This document shows, piece after piece, positions 21,444 through 33,398 of a DNA stretch of 64,000 nucleotides (positions are counted from its first letter, which is position 1; the number at the start of each line of letters is the position of its first letter). The position numbers and the translations under genes were made by a program. Source of the stretch: Paracamarosporium sp. OC-R06-R3 (taxonomy: Eukaryota > Ascomycota > Dothideomycetes > Pleosporales > Didymosphaeriaceae). The stretch is taken from assembly GCA_019828545.1 (NCBI GenBank), contig JACVRA010000022.1, positions 248,001 to 312,000 on the forward strand. The letters run 5' to 3'. Under the pieces are notes generated by a model. The model searched no databases. It was not told the origin of the DNA and was given only the letters and a program-made list of their open reading frames with translations.

Positions 21444-23003
21444 CTAAAAGTGCTTGATGTTCTCCTCCAGGAAGCCATTTCTGGCCAACATGCTCATCCA
21501 AGCCTGAATAGCGGGGCCATAGTCCCAACGGCGTGCTTCAGCGCGCTCGTCTTGCTCGGCCACATCTTCCTGCATCTCCGTATATTCATTCACCAATTGT
21601 CGCATCTCTGCAACCAGGGAACGGTACCGAAGCAAGAGCGCCGGCACGTCCTCTTTGTCGATGGCAGTTTCAATGCTGTCAGGGACAGGGTTTGCAGCCC
21701 GCTGTTCTTCGCTAAAGGAGCCCATCCAACTGGGACTCGGAGGCTCACGATCCTCTTCGTCCAAGGAGTCCTTCCAGTTAGTATTCAACGTGGTCAAGCG
21801 ACTACCAACATGCTTGATTGTGTTGTCGACCTCACAAACTTGGTCGCGAAGTGCTATGAGAGGGGACTGCGTAATGGCGAAGATGCCGTAGTCATTGTCG
21901 CCAGAGCCGATCAGGGTGTTGATGCGCTCGGAGACCGCGCCGAACCACATTTCGCGTTCTTCCTCGTCATACTCACCCATGAGTGTGGGTTGGTTGTCCA
22001 TACCATCGAGCTTCCAGACTTTGCCACCGATGGGTACGAAAGCAATGTAGTGGTGGAGGTCGTCTTCGGAAACTTCAACAATGCCGTTAGTCTTGGTGCT
22101 GTCTTTGGATTCGGGACGTGCTGGCTTGGAACGCGACTTGGACTGCATACCTGCATTCTGTTTCGTAGCTGCTTTGTACTTCCTAGCGTGGATGGCTTGG
22201 CTAGCGATGCACTTGTCGTTCTCAAGCATGTCCATCTTCTTAGCGAAGGAATTGTGAATCTTCTTGACGTAATTCCAGCTTGCAAAGGTATGGCCGCGCT
22301 GAACAGGATTCATGTCCTGGGTGAAGTTCTTGAACTGGCGCATGTGTTCGCCGATGTCGATATTCGGATCATCCGTGTTGAGAAGTGTGTGAATCATAGC
22401 CAGTGTGGCGCAACTGTTCTGACCGGGCATCTGATTGGCGAACCACACGTCGTCGGGACAGGTGTCCAGCTGCTTGTCCTCATCGAATGGACGGTGGCGG
22501 AAGAGCAAGACCAAGCCATAGATAGGAGGGAGGCTGAGAAGATGCTCCAGATCAATCATGTGAAGCTCCTGGACATCGATGCCTTGGATGCCAATCTCAC
22601 GTAGGATGACGGAGAAGTAGGCGGGATCGGACTCGATCAGACAATAACCCTGCCACTTCTCCTTGTCCAGGATAGTAGCTGGAACATGAGGCGGGCTTGG
22701 GAAGCGCGGGGTAAGTTCCGATGGCTTTGCCTTATTTTTCTTGCTGCACGGCTCCTGGGTTGACTCAGGGAGGGCTCGTTTCTTAGAGCTTGGTGATATC
22801 TCGCGAGCTTGACGATCCTCATGTGACTTCTCTGAAGCGGAGGACGTGAAAGAGGCGTCTTCCTGAGGCTCAATGGGAAGTCCGGGGTTGATGTCTGTAG
22901 ACCAGTGCTTCAGATCATCTTGAGTAGCGTCGGTCGTGGTCAGGCTGCTGGTGTCTACGTTGACGGTGGTGCTACCATTGGTGGAAGCATTTTTGTGAGC
23001 CAT
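21444..23003 (-). CDS. UCH37/BAP1-type ubiquitin C-terminal hydrolase
   Basis: Cysteine deubiquitinase of 519 residues in peptidase family C12, similar to proteasome-associated Uch37 (fission yeast Uch2). Single exon. The first ATG is at 23003; the frame is open further upstream but only through a TTG, so the shorter form is chosen. Residues 1-100 are disordered, with a basic patch (SKKRALP, SKKNKAK). The catalytic domain starts near WQGYCLIESDPAYFSVILRE. It has FANQMPGQNSCATLA with nucleophile Cys198, and HHYIAFVPIGGKVWKLDG with the general base His318 and the following Asp. An insertion with basic Ser/Lys-rich sequence separates the two. The C-terminal 60 residues (RYRSLVAEMRQLVNEY and RRWDYGPAIQAWMSMLA) match the UCH37-like tail that binds the proteasome or other regulators. 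It is divergent from POM152. Confidence 0.92.
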   Translation of the reverse strand: MAHKNASTNGSTTVNVDTSSLTTTDATQDDLKHWSTDINPGLPIEPQEDASFTSSASEKSHEDRQAREISPSSKKRALPESTQEPCSKKNKAKPSELTPRFPSPPHVPATILDKEKWQGYCLIESDPAYFSVILREIGIQGIDVQELHMIDLEHLLSLPPIYGLVLLFRHRPFDEDKQLDTCPDDVWFANQMPGQNSCATLAMIHTLLNTDDPNIDIGEHMRQFKNFTQDMNPVQRGHTFASWNYVKKIHNSFAKKMDMLENDKCIASQAIHARKYKAATKQNAGMQSKSRSKPARPESKDSTKTNGIVEVSEDDLHHYIAFVPIGGKVWKLDGMDNQPTLMGEYDEEEREMWFGAVSERINTLIGSGDNDYGIFAITQSPLIALRDQVCEVDNTIKHVGSRLTTLNTNWKDSLDEEDREPPSPSWMGSFSEEQRAANPVPDSIETAIDKEDVPALLLRYRSLVAEMRQLVNEYTEMQEDVAEQDERAEARRWDYGPAIQAWMSMLARNGFLEENIKHF

Positions 23004-23538
23004 ATTGATTGAAAGAGGTGGAATGAGGCTCGATAGACGTGAATTGGGAAGGAAGAAGATTAAGTTTGTGCTGAGCAAAGAGCAAACGGGTGATTATACC
23101 GAGCTCAAGTCAGAGGATAGTTGGTGGAATGGGGAAGGGAAGGGACGCGGAAGAGCATGTTGATATACGGGCGCCTGTGGAGCCGCTTGTTCAGCCTATT
23201 GTGCGCAACGGACGTATTGTGCGATGGGTGACAATGGCCCAGGGCGGCCCACAGAGGTGAAGTGAAAGGTGATGAGGATGGTGAAGAGTGAAGAGTAGGC
23301 TTGCAGGGGGATGGACACCAAAGCGTGGTAGAGCCGGGGGCGGTGAGCGCTGATTGGTTCCTTTGCGGAACTATGACCTCGCGCTTCAGAGACGCGCCTA
23401 GGTTTTGTTTGACAGCAGATGCAAATACAAGCACAACCGCGCAACGCCCCGCACACTTGAGCCCTCGCCTTCTCCCGCCGTGCTCTCGCCTCGACCCATG
23501 AGAGCATACAGCGGCGCGACTAGCTGCCACAGGGCACC
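23004..23538. promoter_or_regulatory. Bidirectional promoter of UCH37-like gene and POM152
   Basis: 535 bases between divergent starts. An inverted CCAAT box (GATTGG, 23352-23357) lies about 185 bases before the POM152 ATG, a plausible site for the CCAAT-binding complex. ORFs within it are not family-like. Confidence 0.4.
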
Positions 23539-26500
23539 ATGAACGGCACACCGCGACCACGCCCCGGCGGGTTCCCATCGACGCCCCAACACCAACAAAA
23601 CGCCCACTCACCCGGCGCGCAAAGTCCCAGCACCCCATCCACATCTCGCCGCCCGAATGTCAACGCACCCCTGCCAGACGTACCACGACCGGCTGCGCAT
23701 GCGCCGCAGCAGTCCGGTCCTTGGATACCTGCACATATCATCGATCCAGCGCAGCAACGTCTCTACGTATGTTCGATATACATCGCGCTTTGGGGATGGA
23801 AGCTGTACGACTTCTACAACCTAGCTATAGAGGAGGACGAGTCCGTGTGGTCGTGCATGAAGTGGTGCGGCCTGGACATGATCTTCTTCATGTTGGGCGT
23901 ACCACTGCTGGATATTCCCTGGCTGCAATGGAGCACCTCCACATCCTTCCTGCTCTTCGTCCTTCACTCCTTCCTGGACGTCATGCTCATGTTCCGTATC
24001 GGCATTCCTGTGCAAGCCTGGTTCGTATCTTTGGCTGGCTTCCTGTTCGACAGCGAGTTGGCCATCAGTGAACGCAGCGTCAAGCCTGGTCCGATCCTGC
24101 ACAATGCGTCTCTGATCCTGGGCAAGCAGATTATCAACATTCTTCCTGAAGGGTACGTTTTATATGAGTGCGCGAAAAAAAGGCCTGCTACTGACTATCC
24201 CTGTAGGTCTGCTGTTTTGAACCCAGACAAGCTCTCCTTCTGTCTCAACTCCTCCGTTACCTCTCTTGATATTCCAATTCTCATCAATCAAACCGAGCCC
24301 GTCGAACTAGATCTCGTCCGCATCGACTTCGACACGAACCAGAATGAGACCATTACACTCAAGAAGAGCGAGCTCAAGGGTTTGCTGAAAAAGGCACGCA
24401 AGACCGCTAAAAGAACGGACCCTGAAGACCCGCTTCTCCTTCGATACACAGTGAAAAAACCTGGTGTGTATCTACTCAAAAAGGTCATAGATCAGTCTAA
24501 GCTCGAGGTACGCCCCAGGAGCACAAATGCAATCGTTACAAAATGCCCGCAAGCCCGCGTAAAGCCCACTGGAGATAGACGCTGCCGCAACGATCTCTCA
24601 AATGTCGAGTTGGAAGTAGAAGGCGTACCTCCTCTGTACGTAAAGTACCGTCTGACCGTTGATCGTCAGCCACGCGGGGGCTCTGAATTTCAAAACTTGC
24701 AACCAGATGAATTCGTATCTCCATTGTCAAGATCTACATCTCAAGCTTTAGTGAAGAGCGGAAAGGAAGACCTCTACTGGGCACGTTCTCAGAAGGTTAC
24801 CGTACCACTAAATGAAACTCTGGCGACTGGGAGTGCTTGGGAATACGCTGTGGAAGAGGTTCAAGATGGCCTTGGGAACTTGGTCAGCTTTGTCGGTAAC
24901 GAGGACGAAGATCACCCGAAAGCCAAAACTGCCGGCACCTATCAGGGTTTTGAGGTTCACGAACGTCCAAAGGTGTATTTCGCTGGGTGCAATCCTCAAA
25001 ACCCTATTCGAGTGGCCAAGGGTAACTCGGAGCCTTTGCCTCTTAAATACGTATCCACTGGCAAGGGCCGGATCGATGTTCCACATACGGTCCAGTATCT
25101 CTTCACACCCGAAGCGGACATTAGTGCAGATGGACACCATAGTGCAAACGCAGTGATCAAAGAGGCTACGGTTAAGCCTGCCGGTGGAAAGGTTCTTGCA
25201 TCCGCTGCTGGGCTCTATACTGTCCAGTCTGTTTCCACCGAGTTCTGCAAAGGCGATGTACTTGAACCGACCTCTTGCCTGTTGCAGAATCCACCCGAGC
25301 CCGAACTTTTATTGGCGAGCGATGATATTGTCGACAAGTGTGCCGGCAATCCTATTGGTCTACGTGTCGGCATGGACTTCATCGGTACCCCACCATTCCT
25401 TGTCAGATACACCGAACAACGCAAAGGTCAAAGAGCGGTGCCGCGCGATATTCAGGTCGGTTCGCTTAGAGGTAGTATTGATCTTACGCCACAAAGCGCC
25501 GGGCACTATACGTACACCTTCAAGTCCATCTCGGATGCGGTATACATTGATCGCCCTCTTGATAACCTCGTACTACAGCAGGATGTCAGACCTCCCGCCT
25601 CTGCTCATTTCATTGAAGGCAAGCAACCTAAACAGGCCTGTATCGATGATTACACGGAGTTTGATGTAGGCCTCATCGGTGATGGGCCTTTCAAGCTAGA
25701 ATACGAAGTGGTGCACAATGGTAAGCGCAGTAAACAGACGGTCGGTGTCGAAGAACAGCACTACACGATTAGAACGCCAAAACTGAAGAACGGTGGAGAG
25801 TACACCGTAGCATTAATCAGCATCGTCGATGGCATGGGCTGCAAAGACTTTCTCAAAGACCAAGAAGCCAAAGTACAAGTTCGCCATGAACGTCCTAAAG
25901 CGTACTTTGGCCTGGTGGATGGTAAACAGTCGATTATGGCCCTTGAGGGTCGGAACGTGGATCTTCCTCTTCGCCTATCTGGAGTAGGACCCTGGACTCT
26001 CGAATATGAGAACCTCGATACCAGCCAGAAACAAAAGGTCCATGTGTCGGGTGCCAACGCGCCTCTCACTATCACTCAGCAAGGTACATACCATCTGCAG
26101 TCCGTCCGCGATTCAGTCTGTCCGGGTTTCATCGAAGAGAAGGCCAGTACCTTTAATGTTGGTTGGATCGCACGGCCACAGATAAGCATTCCGGAAAGTT
26201 CCTCGATTGTCTTTCAAGATGGTAGATACGTCAAGGATGCTGTTTGCGAGGGTGACGAAGATTCCTTCGAAGTCGCTTTATCAGGTATGGGACACCTCGC
26301 TGATTACCCGTGCAATGGACTGATTTTTTTGCAGGCAACGCTCCCTTCGAGGTCTCATACAAACAGGAGTACAAGGGTAAAGGCAAGACCGCTGCTCCAC
26401 GCGATAAAGACATTCGTGCTGTCAGCGGATTGACAACCATCCGTGCCGATACTTCTAACGCAGGTACCTACGAGTACACATTCCACAAGCTCGCCGACAG

Positions 26501-27449
26501 CCGGTATGACCATTCTAAGAAGCACTTTAAATCGGTTGTAGTGCAACAGACAGTCAACCCGCGCCCTTCAGCACGCTTCGATACACCAGGAAAGACTTAT
26601 AGCTACTGTAGCCGTGAGTCTGATGGCGAGGAAGTTATTCCCATGACACTCGAAGGCCAAGCACCCTTCTACCTAGAAGTAGAAATCAAACAGGCTGGAA
26701 TCCCCAAACCAGAGATCAGCACCCATAGGGACATCCGCACCAACAAGTTTGACCTCAAGATCGAACACCGCAAACTCCACTTGGGCGTTTCCTCCATTAC
26801 CATTCGCAAAGTGCGCGATGCCCGCGGCTGCAGCTTCAAACCGGCGCCCGCCAGCCCCCGCGTCCAAGTCAGCGTGCACGATGCGCCCACCGCAACCGCC
26901 CTCGAAGAACGCACCGACTTCTGCGTCGGTGAGCGTCTCTCTTTCGCGCTCAGCGGCCAGAACCCCTTCACCGTCTACTACACTTTCAACGGCGAAACGC
27001 GCAAGGCGTCCAACGCAGCGACTACCTTCCGTCGCCTCGCCGAGCTCCCTGGCACTTTCACCATCACGGGCCTGCGAGACTCTGCCTCCGACTGCCTCGC
27101 GCCACTTGTACTCAGTAAGAACATACACCCCATTCCCTCGGTGCGACTATCTGGCGGCCAAGTATCGTCTGTCGACATCCATGAAGGAGGCAATACGGAC
27201 CTGCATTTCCAATTCGAGGGTACGCCACCGTTTGAGTTTACGTACACGAGGAGCACCAACGCGGCGCGCGGGAAGAAGAGTAGAGTGCTTGAGATCAAGA
27301 CGGAGATCAGTCATGAGAAGGAAATGTTTGTGCCGGTTCAGGAAGAGGGCACGTACGAGGTTGTCAGTATCAAGGATCGGTGGTGTGGGTTTGCGAAGCA
27401 GGTCGAGGGGGTGGACGGTAGGGGTGGGCAGAAGTTGTTGCAGTATTGA
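23539..27449 (+). CDS. POM152: Nuclear pore membrane glycoprotein Pom152
   Basis: Integral pore-membrane nucleoporin of 1268 residues that forms the lumenal ring of the nuclear pore complex. Exons are 23539-24152, 24207-26284 and 26335-27449. Intron 1 (54 nt) is a multiple of three without stops, so an unspliced reading looks continuous; its donor GTACGT and acceptor CCCTGTAG are nevertheless good. Intron 2 (50 nt) restores ALSGNAPFEVSYKQ. The N-terminus is Pro/Ser/Gln-rich and faces the cytosol/pore. Membrane segments lie at about residues 77-92, 110-130 and 133-165. The long lumenal part is a chain of Ig-like repeats, each with a GxxPF.V.Y core (GTPPFLVRY, GDGPFKLEY, GVGPWTLEY, GNAPFEVSY, GQNPFTVYY, GTPPFEFTY) and a GTY/GHY.....SISD/VRD strand. 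Yeast Pom152 is 1337 residues, so this is full length. Confidence 0.96.
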
Positions 27450-27869
27450 GGGGTTATGAGAGCGCGATTGAATGATAAAAGGGGAGGATGATTGGGGTAC
27501 GGATGCGGGTGCCTTGCCACGTGTATGCGGTCCTCGCAAGCGACCCTCGGTGTACTTGTGCTTGAGCATTTGTCGGCGTTTACTTGACATGGCTGGTTAG
27601 TTCTTGTTTTGTTCTCTTTTGGCTCTCTGTTCGGAATCATGGGTATTAGACTGGTGGTTCCATGGTATGTAGTTTGTTCAGCGAAGCATGTAGTATCAAA
27701 AATACCCGTGAAGAGTACATGTTCTCACTTCCTTCTCGAGGTCATAACAATAGGTTGTATTCAGTGAAGCGAATGTGGGTATCTTAGGTCGCGCGTCCTT
27801 GTTCGTCCTGCCGTCGCCCATTTTTCGTCCATATATGTAAGTCAATCATCCCCACCGGCGGTTATCGTT
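27450..27869. other. Convergent intergenic region
   Basis: 420 bases between the 3' ends of POM152 and the F-box gene; 3'-UTR-like, with no coding or RNA feature. Confidence 0.4.
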
Positions 27870-29737
27870 CTAGTCATCAGGATAGTCATCCTTGACGTTA
27901 CTCACGAAAACACCGTTTTCGCCATCCCAACGCTTGAAATGCCGTCCAACTAGCTGGAGCAGCGCCTCCGAGGGCTCAGTACCCGGCTCGCAAGGGAGGA
28001 TGTTCTCCGCTGCCACATATCTCAGAGACTTATCACAGACCCTGTGTCCTCACCGTCAGTAATGATTTCCAATGCTGTGATGAAAGAAGAGGGAAAGAGA
28101 AAAATAATGACATACATGACATGATAAAACGCTTGATTTCGCCCACCTCGCAAGCGATCCACACCCATGTTATGGATCCACTCCTCGCCCGCATCGCAAA
28201 CGGTATCCCATCCCGTGATGACGCCCTCATAGTGGTATCGCTTGTGGCGGAATAGCTGACCTACACGGAAAGTTACCTTGTCCGTCCTGCCATCCTCCCT
28301 AGGTTTCGGACGCTTTGGCGTATCATCTATACGCTGCATCGTCTCGACGAACGAGATCAGTCTTTGCCCGTCAGGCATGCTAATGAACATGGGGATTACG
28401 TATTGCTGGAGCAAAGCGACATCCCAAGGATAGTGCGTTTGGAAGTGCTCAAGCAGGTAGGGGAGATACTGTCTTCTGCGGAATGCTGAGTTGGAGGGTG
28501 GAAACCCTGCGTCGTCGTTCGGACCCAGGATAAGCATTGGCCAGATAGTCGCGTAGAATGCGTTGTCCATATCGGGGTAGGCATTGTGCCAGGTAGAGTG
28601 GATACCGTAGACCCCGGCTTCTGTCTGCCGGATCGTCTGCACGGAATTCATGATGTTGCGGGCGGTGCGGAGCACCATGTCTCTGGTATTACTATCGGAG
28701 AGGTAGCTTTGGTGCTGCCACGTGGGGACGCCCATTTCGAGGAGCGAGCGCTGGAGGTCGTTTTCTGGAACCTCGTCGGACGAGCGGAATGGGTCCAGAT
28801 ACATGCAATCGAGGCTAGATAGGCTAGAGGGCTGGTACGTGCCGTCGAGCGTGTAATCTTTGGGCGCGTAGACGAGGCAATAGACGTGAAAGAGAAAATT
28901 GCATGGACGGGCATCAAGGCCTAAGCGGCGTGCGACTGCGCAGTATATGGCCACGGATATTAGAGGAAGGGAATCGTGCGTCTCGGAGCGTAGGACAAGA
29001 CCGATGAAAGAATTGCGCAGTGCGCGGTAGGATGAGTCCGCCACGCCCTGGAAACCCTGTTCACGCAAGAAGGATGCCAATGTCGAAGCCTTTACCCTCG
29101 CACTCATCGCGTGGAACTCCGGATACTGTTGTTCAATACCTTTTGCTAGCTGGTCCAGATCGTGTGTTACAGTCTCAAAGTCCACGTCCTCGCCCGTTCG
29201 CGTGAACATGTCGTACGCAGCCAAAGCCCTCTCGATCGAGACATCAGCGGACCCGTTCAGATCGGCCCATACCCCCACAGCCATCTCTCTTTGCACCCTC
29301 TCTAGGACTGCATTTGCATAGTATCTCCTAGCCAACACATCGTCTTTTCCGTCATCGCATGCTCGTTCCTTCAGCAACACATCTTTAACATCGTACCCAA
29401 AGTCCGCAATCTCATTGATATGCCGTATGCGGTTTCGTTGGCTCTTCAGCACTTCGTCTAACAGCCTCAATGTCTCTCGCTCAACCGTAACACGCCGAAT
29501 GAACATGGAGCGCCAATCAACGTCAGATAGAGGACCGGCGAATTTGGCGGCAATGTCATGCTGCGGGTCCCACGCCTTGAAGTGCGTCTGGCACAAGTGG
29601 CGCCATACGAGCGGTGCGTCGGTAAGTTTCTTAACAAGGCGGCAAGTCTGCGTGATGGAAATGAGCGACTGTGAGTCGAGATGGAGGAATATGGCCTCGA
29701 GGATCTCGGTAGGTAGCTTTGTGAAGGCGGATGCCAT
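27870..29737 (-). CDS. F-box protein with SirB1-like and YccV/HspQ domains (FBXO21-like)
   Basis: Protein of 597 residues with the domain order of animal FBXO21: F-box, transglutaminase-like SirB1 region, then YccV. It probably acts as a substrate adaptor of an SCF ubiquitin ligase. Exon 1 is 29737-28116, the intron 28115-28042 (74 nt; GTATGT, CT-rich tract, ACACAG) and exon 2 28041-27870. The junction gives YHVM-VCDKSLRYV, the conserved end of YccV. The F-box is at residues about 6-48 (LPTEILEAIFLHLDSQSL and APLVWRHLC). The SirB1-like region lies around residues 215-290 (SFLREQGFQGVADSSYRAL, SLPLISVAIYCAVARRLGL, ARPCNFLFHVYCLV). YccV is at about 485-560 (FRVGQLFRHKRYHYEGVITG, WIHNMGVDRLRGG). 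The C-terminus ends in acidic KDDYPDD. A second AG inside the intron (TCATCACAG) allows a shorter splice that would shift frame. Confidence 0.9.
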
Positions 29738-30377
29738 GGTGCATGCAAATGCGGGGCTGGTTGAAGCGTTGTAATTGTTTCGACGGTCTCACGAGGTCCG
29801 TTGAGTGACACAATATGATTTGAGGCGTTCGCACGATTGGCAATTAGGATCATGGAGACATTCGCTGCTGCTGCATCATCGCCGGCAAAATGGTCGTCCA
29901 GCGCATGTCGTCAACGACGATGACGTTCCGCGTTCGTTGGGCAAGCTGAGTAAGCTACCTCGGCAACACTCTGCACCAAGTTCTTCACAGAAGCTCGAAC
30001 ACCAAGATTTAATGTAACGCCGCAAGCGACTTACCTGAGAAAATTGCACGAAAAGCGGGGGGTACCCGATCCCTAGAATGAATATGATAAAGAGGACCGG
30101 TCGCTTACTGGGGTTCACCCTTCGGCGACGACCTCTTGAGCAGCACGGTTTCATTCAAAATAATCTAACCAGTATCACTTGCAAGAGGACGTGATTGTGA
30201 GCCAAGAATGTAGTTTTCATTTGTCTTGCAACAATCCAAGTCTCCCAATACGGTTTTTATCCACACTTTTCCCACCCAACAAGGTTCTAGATGCATCATA
30301 TGTCTTTTTTTTCGACTTGAGCAATTCCACACAACAGCGTTTGATATTTCATAGCATACTTCACAGTTCCTACAAAT
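29738..30377. other. Intergenic between F-box promoter and eIF2A 3' end
   Basis: 640 bases holding the upstream region of the F-box gene and the 3' end of eIF2A. Only short ORFs without family character occur. No repeats or RNA genes were seen. Confidence 0.4.
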
Positions 30378-32813
30378 CTATTCAGTGAAGCCTAAGCCGG
30401 CGAGCTCTTTTCGGATCGATTCCTCAGTGGTGATTTTTTTAATCTGCGTATCCTCGAGCTTCTCGCCTCCGGCCTGCCTCATTTTCAAATCGTCGATGGC
30501 ACGAATCTTCTTCAAGAGGCTTCGAACCTTCTTATCGTGCGGGCCACCATCGCCGGGGCTTGTCACAGTCAGGTCAGGTGTCGGGCCGTGGTTTTCTGTC
30601 TTTAGTTGTGTTGGAGCCTGCTGTGCGGGAACGTTGTGCTGATTGTATTGGTTGTGTTGGTTGTGTTGGTTATGTTGGTTATGTTGGTTGTGCCGGTTTG
30701 GACCGGAACCAGCGCGGTGATGGTGTTGCTGGCCCATCTGAGCACGGTGGTTTCCATCTTCATACCCCGAACCATGGCGTCGGTGCGGGCTGCTTCCATA
30801 GTTTCGATGCTGGGACGGACTCCTGCCGCCATGATTATTGAGCGCGTTGCTCTTGCTACGGCTACGTTGTTGGCCACGAGCGTCGCGTCGCTCAGGGCTT
30901 CGACCGGCATTGGCGGGACCAGATGGAGGGTTGATTCCATCAGCACCCAGGCCAGCCGATTTTTCAGCTGCTTCCCTCGCCTTCTTGGCTTCTCGCTTCT
31001 TCTTATTCTTCAAAGCAGCCTTTGAGAGCTCGCCCTCTGCTTCTCCGGTGCCGGTGAGACTGACACCTCCGCCAGGAGCGGCGCCGGGGGGTAGATTGTC
31101 GACAGCCTCAGCACCTGGCACCTCGCGGCGACGAGGCTTCCCGAATCCATTAGAAAAGGAGGCGTTGCTAGAAGAAATTCCGGGGTTGGTATATGCCGCC
31201 CCTCCCTCATCTTCACGTTTGAAAAGCAGCGGTGTGGTGGTTCCGCGGGCGCCTGGTGGACGATACGCGCCAGCTGGTTTGGATGGAGTCTTCACCTTAC
31301 TAAGGTAATCCACAGCCGAAGCATGAGGATTTCCTGCCTGAAGAGGGTTCTCCAACTTGGTCAACTGAGGCCGCCAGGTTACGTGATACAACTCCGTCAT
31401 GTCCTCATTGTACATCAAAGTACCACCAATATGCCAGATACGAATTCCATTATCAACTCGTAGGCGGGGGCTCGTGGTCGCGGTAAGAATATGTTTTCCG
31501 TCAGGGCTCCATTCGCAATGAGTGCAATTAGAGGCGACAATAGTGGTGACCTTTTGATAGTTCTTCTCGAGATCATAAATGTCCATCTGACCAGCCAGAT
31601 TTCCAAAACCGGCCACAAGAACGAAGCGACCGTGTGGTGAGAAAAGAATGGTGTTTCGCGGGGCCAGGTCGAAGCTGTGTTGCGGAACGGCGCGGGCATT
31701 AAAAATGGTCGTCTTAGCGGGCATATAGCCGTATACCACACCAAACTCCTTCGAGTTTGGCGACCAGGAGACGTCATGAATAGGTCCTTCTTTGTCAAGC
31801 TGAATGCGGGAGTCAAAAGAGCCATTTGCGCTCAGAATGTACATGTTCGTTTCGCCATAGTAGCTTTTATTGGTCTTGTCGACTTCGGTTTGGGCGAGGA
31901 CAATGAGGCTCGTCCCTAGGTCGTTCCACTTGAGCTGAACCTTGTCTCCCTTGTAGAAGGTTTTCTGCGAAATGGCCGAGTTGAATTGCGGCACTTGGAA
32001 AACTTTGACAGCGGCGGGCATCCCCTAGAAATCCTGTTAACCAATCAATTTGCGAATGTCAGATTCCTGGACTTGCCTTTCGCTCCGGGACAAAAACAGC
32101 AACCGAATGGTTCTTGCCGGGCGACACCGCAAAATCGGTTACTCCTTCCACGCGCAGCTTATTCCAGACAGTCCTCAGGTCGTTTGACTGGTAGAATTGC
32201 ACCTCGTTTGTTACAACGCGCGCGCAGAAGGCCTCATCTGAAGTGTACTGCAGGTTCCAGCCCGTCTGTGATTTCTGCACATACTCTCCAACCACTGTGC
32301 GGTCCTGGCCATTTTCGCCGTTGGCAGGCACAGTGGGCCACACCTTGAGATTCTTGGAGGCATTGCCGTCTTCGTCCTTTGTTGGGCGCTGCCAAGTGAT
32401 GATGTAGGTGCCTAACGGAGAGAAGCCGAGCTCAAAGACATTGGGCGTGGGAAGCGTGGTGATGACTCCACCGGAGGAGGTATCAATGACCGAAACCCTG
32501 CGCAAACACGTGTCAGAGGCCACTGGAGGGGACGTGATGGACTGAGCTTACTGTTCGGGTGATGCCCACGCAAAATATCTGCTGTCGGGCGAGTAGCAGC
32601 AGCAACGCAGGTTGCCTTCGGGCCTGGAGCGGTGTCAATGTCTTGGACTGGCAGAGGCACAGAAGGCATACCGGTCAAAGCCAGGAAGCGTTTCGTAGAC
32701 TGGAGCTGCGTTGAAGACCCCGATGCCCTTTGAGGTGCGATCTGGAGGTGTCAGCGTGGGAGGGGCAGCAGGAGCGAGGAACGCATACAAGCCAGCTGAG
32801 CGGAAGCGGCCAT
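30378..32813 (-). CDS. Eukaryotic translation initiation factor 2A
   Basis: WD-repeat initiation factor of 744 residues that can deliver initiator tRNA to the 40S subunit without eIF2 on special mRNAs. Five exons: 32813-32789, 32741-32672, 32623-32552, 32497-32077 and 32024-30378. The first exon codes MAASAQLA only. Junctions restore AYRTSKGIGVFNAAPVYE, GFDRPEGNLRCCCYSPD and WASPEQVSVIDTSSGG. The fourth intron uses a GC donor (AAG|gcaagt) with acceptor TTTCTAG and joins VFVPERK to GMPAAVKVFQVP. The beta-propeller occupies residues 1-430 (FSPLGTYIITW, DVSWSPNSKEFGVVYG, FSPHGRFVLVAGFGNLAGQ, CEWSPDGKHILTATTSPRLR). A long disordered region with a pure His-Asn-Gln repeat follows. A C-terminal helical end (KKVRSLLKKIRAIDDLK) is typical of the family. 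It is divergent from the histidine kinase. Confidence 0.95.
30642..30695. repeat. 9-bp tandem repeat within eIF2A coding His-Asn-Gln
   Basis: Six or so copies of a GTTGTGTTG-like unit (plus strand) encode a repeated HNQ tripeptide on the minus strand, inside the disordered linker. It stays in frame for any copy number, so length variation between strains is expected. Confidence 0.85.
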
Positions 32814-33398
32814 GACTAGTCAAAGTCACAGAAGAACAGCGAGCGAGGGCGGGTGCTGTGGGTGCGAGGTTGGCGGGCGGCTGCTGGAGATTGGCGGTGT
32901 GGAAGTGGAACCGCGAGGCGACTGAAGGGGTTCCAGAGCAGGCACGGCACACGCAGCAACGCGGGGGCGGAGAGCACACGATGCGCGGGGATTGAGGGAG
33001 ATCGCGTGGGCAGAGAGAGGAGAGGGACCTAGGTGGAAATTCACGATTCTTTCTCCAAAAAGTTAGCGGCGAATCACGTGGACAGGCCCCATGCAGGCGG
33101 CCGACGGCGGACGGTGCCTGGCTCGCTTTGGGCGTGCTTCGTGCCGTCGCAGCAGACGTCGCATGCGCTGGTCGGCTCCATCTCTGGCCAGGCGCACACA
33201 GCACTCTGCACAGTGCACGCAATGTTCTCCCGCAGCCATCGAGGGACGCGGCGCTAGGCAATGGCAGTCCCACGACGCAGCCAGCAGGGGTGGGGCATTC
33301 CCGTCGCCGCCAGCCCGCTCCAGCCCTGCATTGCCGTGCGCGCAAACTTCGCAGACATGTCCAGCATGCGCCGCCCAACGTCTCCATGAGAGCCCGCC
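32814..33398. promoter_or_regulatory. Shared upstream region of eIF2A and histidine kinase
   Basis: 585 GC-rich bases between divergent starts. A 250-codon minus-strand frame runs through it but lacks domain character and overlaps eIF2A exons out of frame. No specific site could be supported. Confidence 0.35.

Noticed and set aside
21450..22604. Long plus-strand frame of 384 codons
   Set aside because: It is antisense to the UCH37-like gene, whose catalytic motifs are unmistakable; the composition is that of a shadow.
23004..23078. 25-residue N-terminal extension of the UCH37-like protein
   Set aside because: It would have to start at TTG; the first ATG is at 23003 and is preferred.
32635..33387. 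Minus-strand frame of 250 codons upstream of eIF2A
   Set aside because: It overlaps true eIF2A exons out of phase, is Arg/Pro/Ala-rich and has no domain; it reflects GC-rich promoter sequence.
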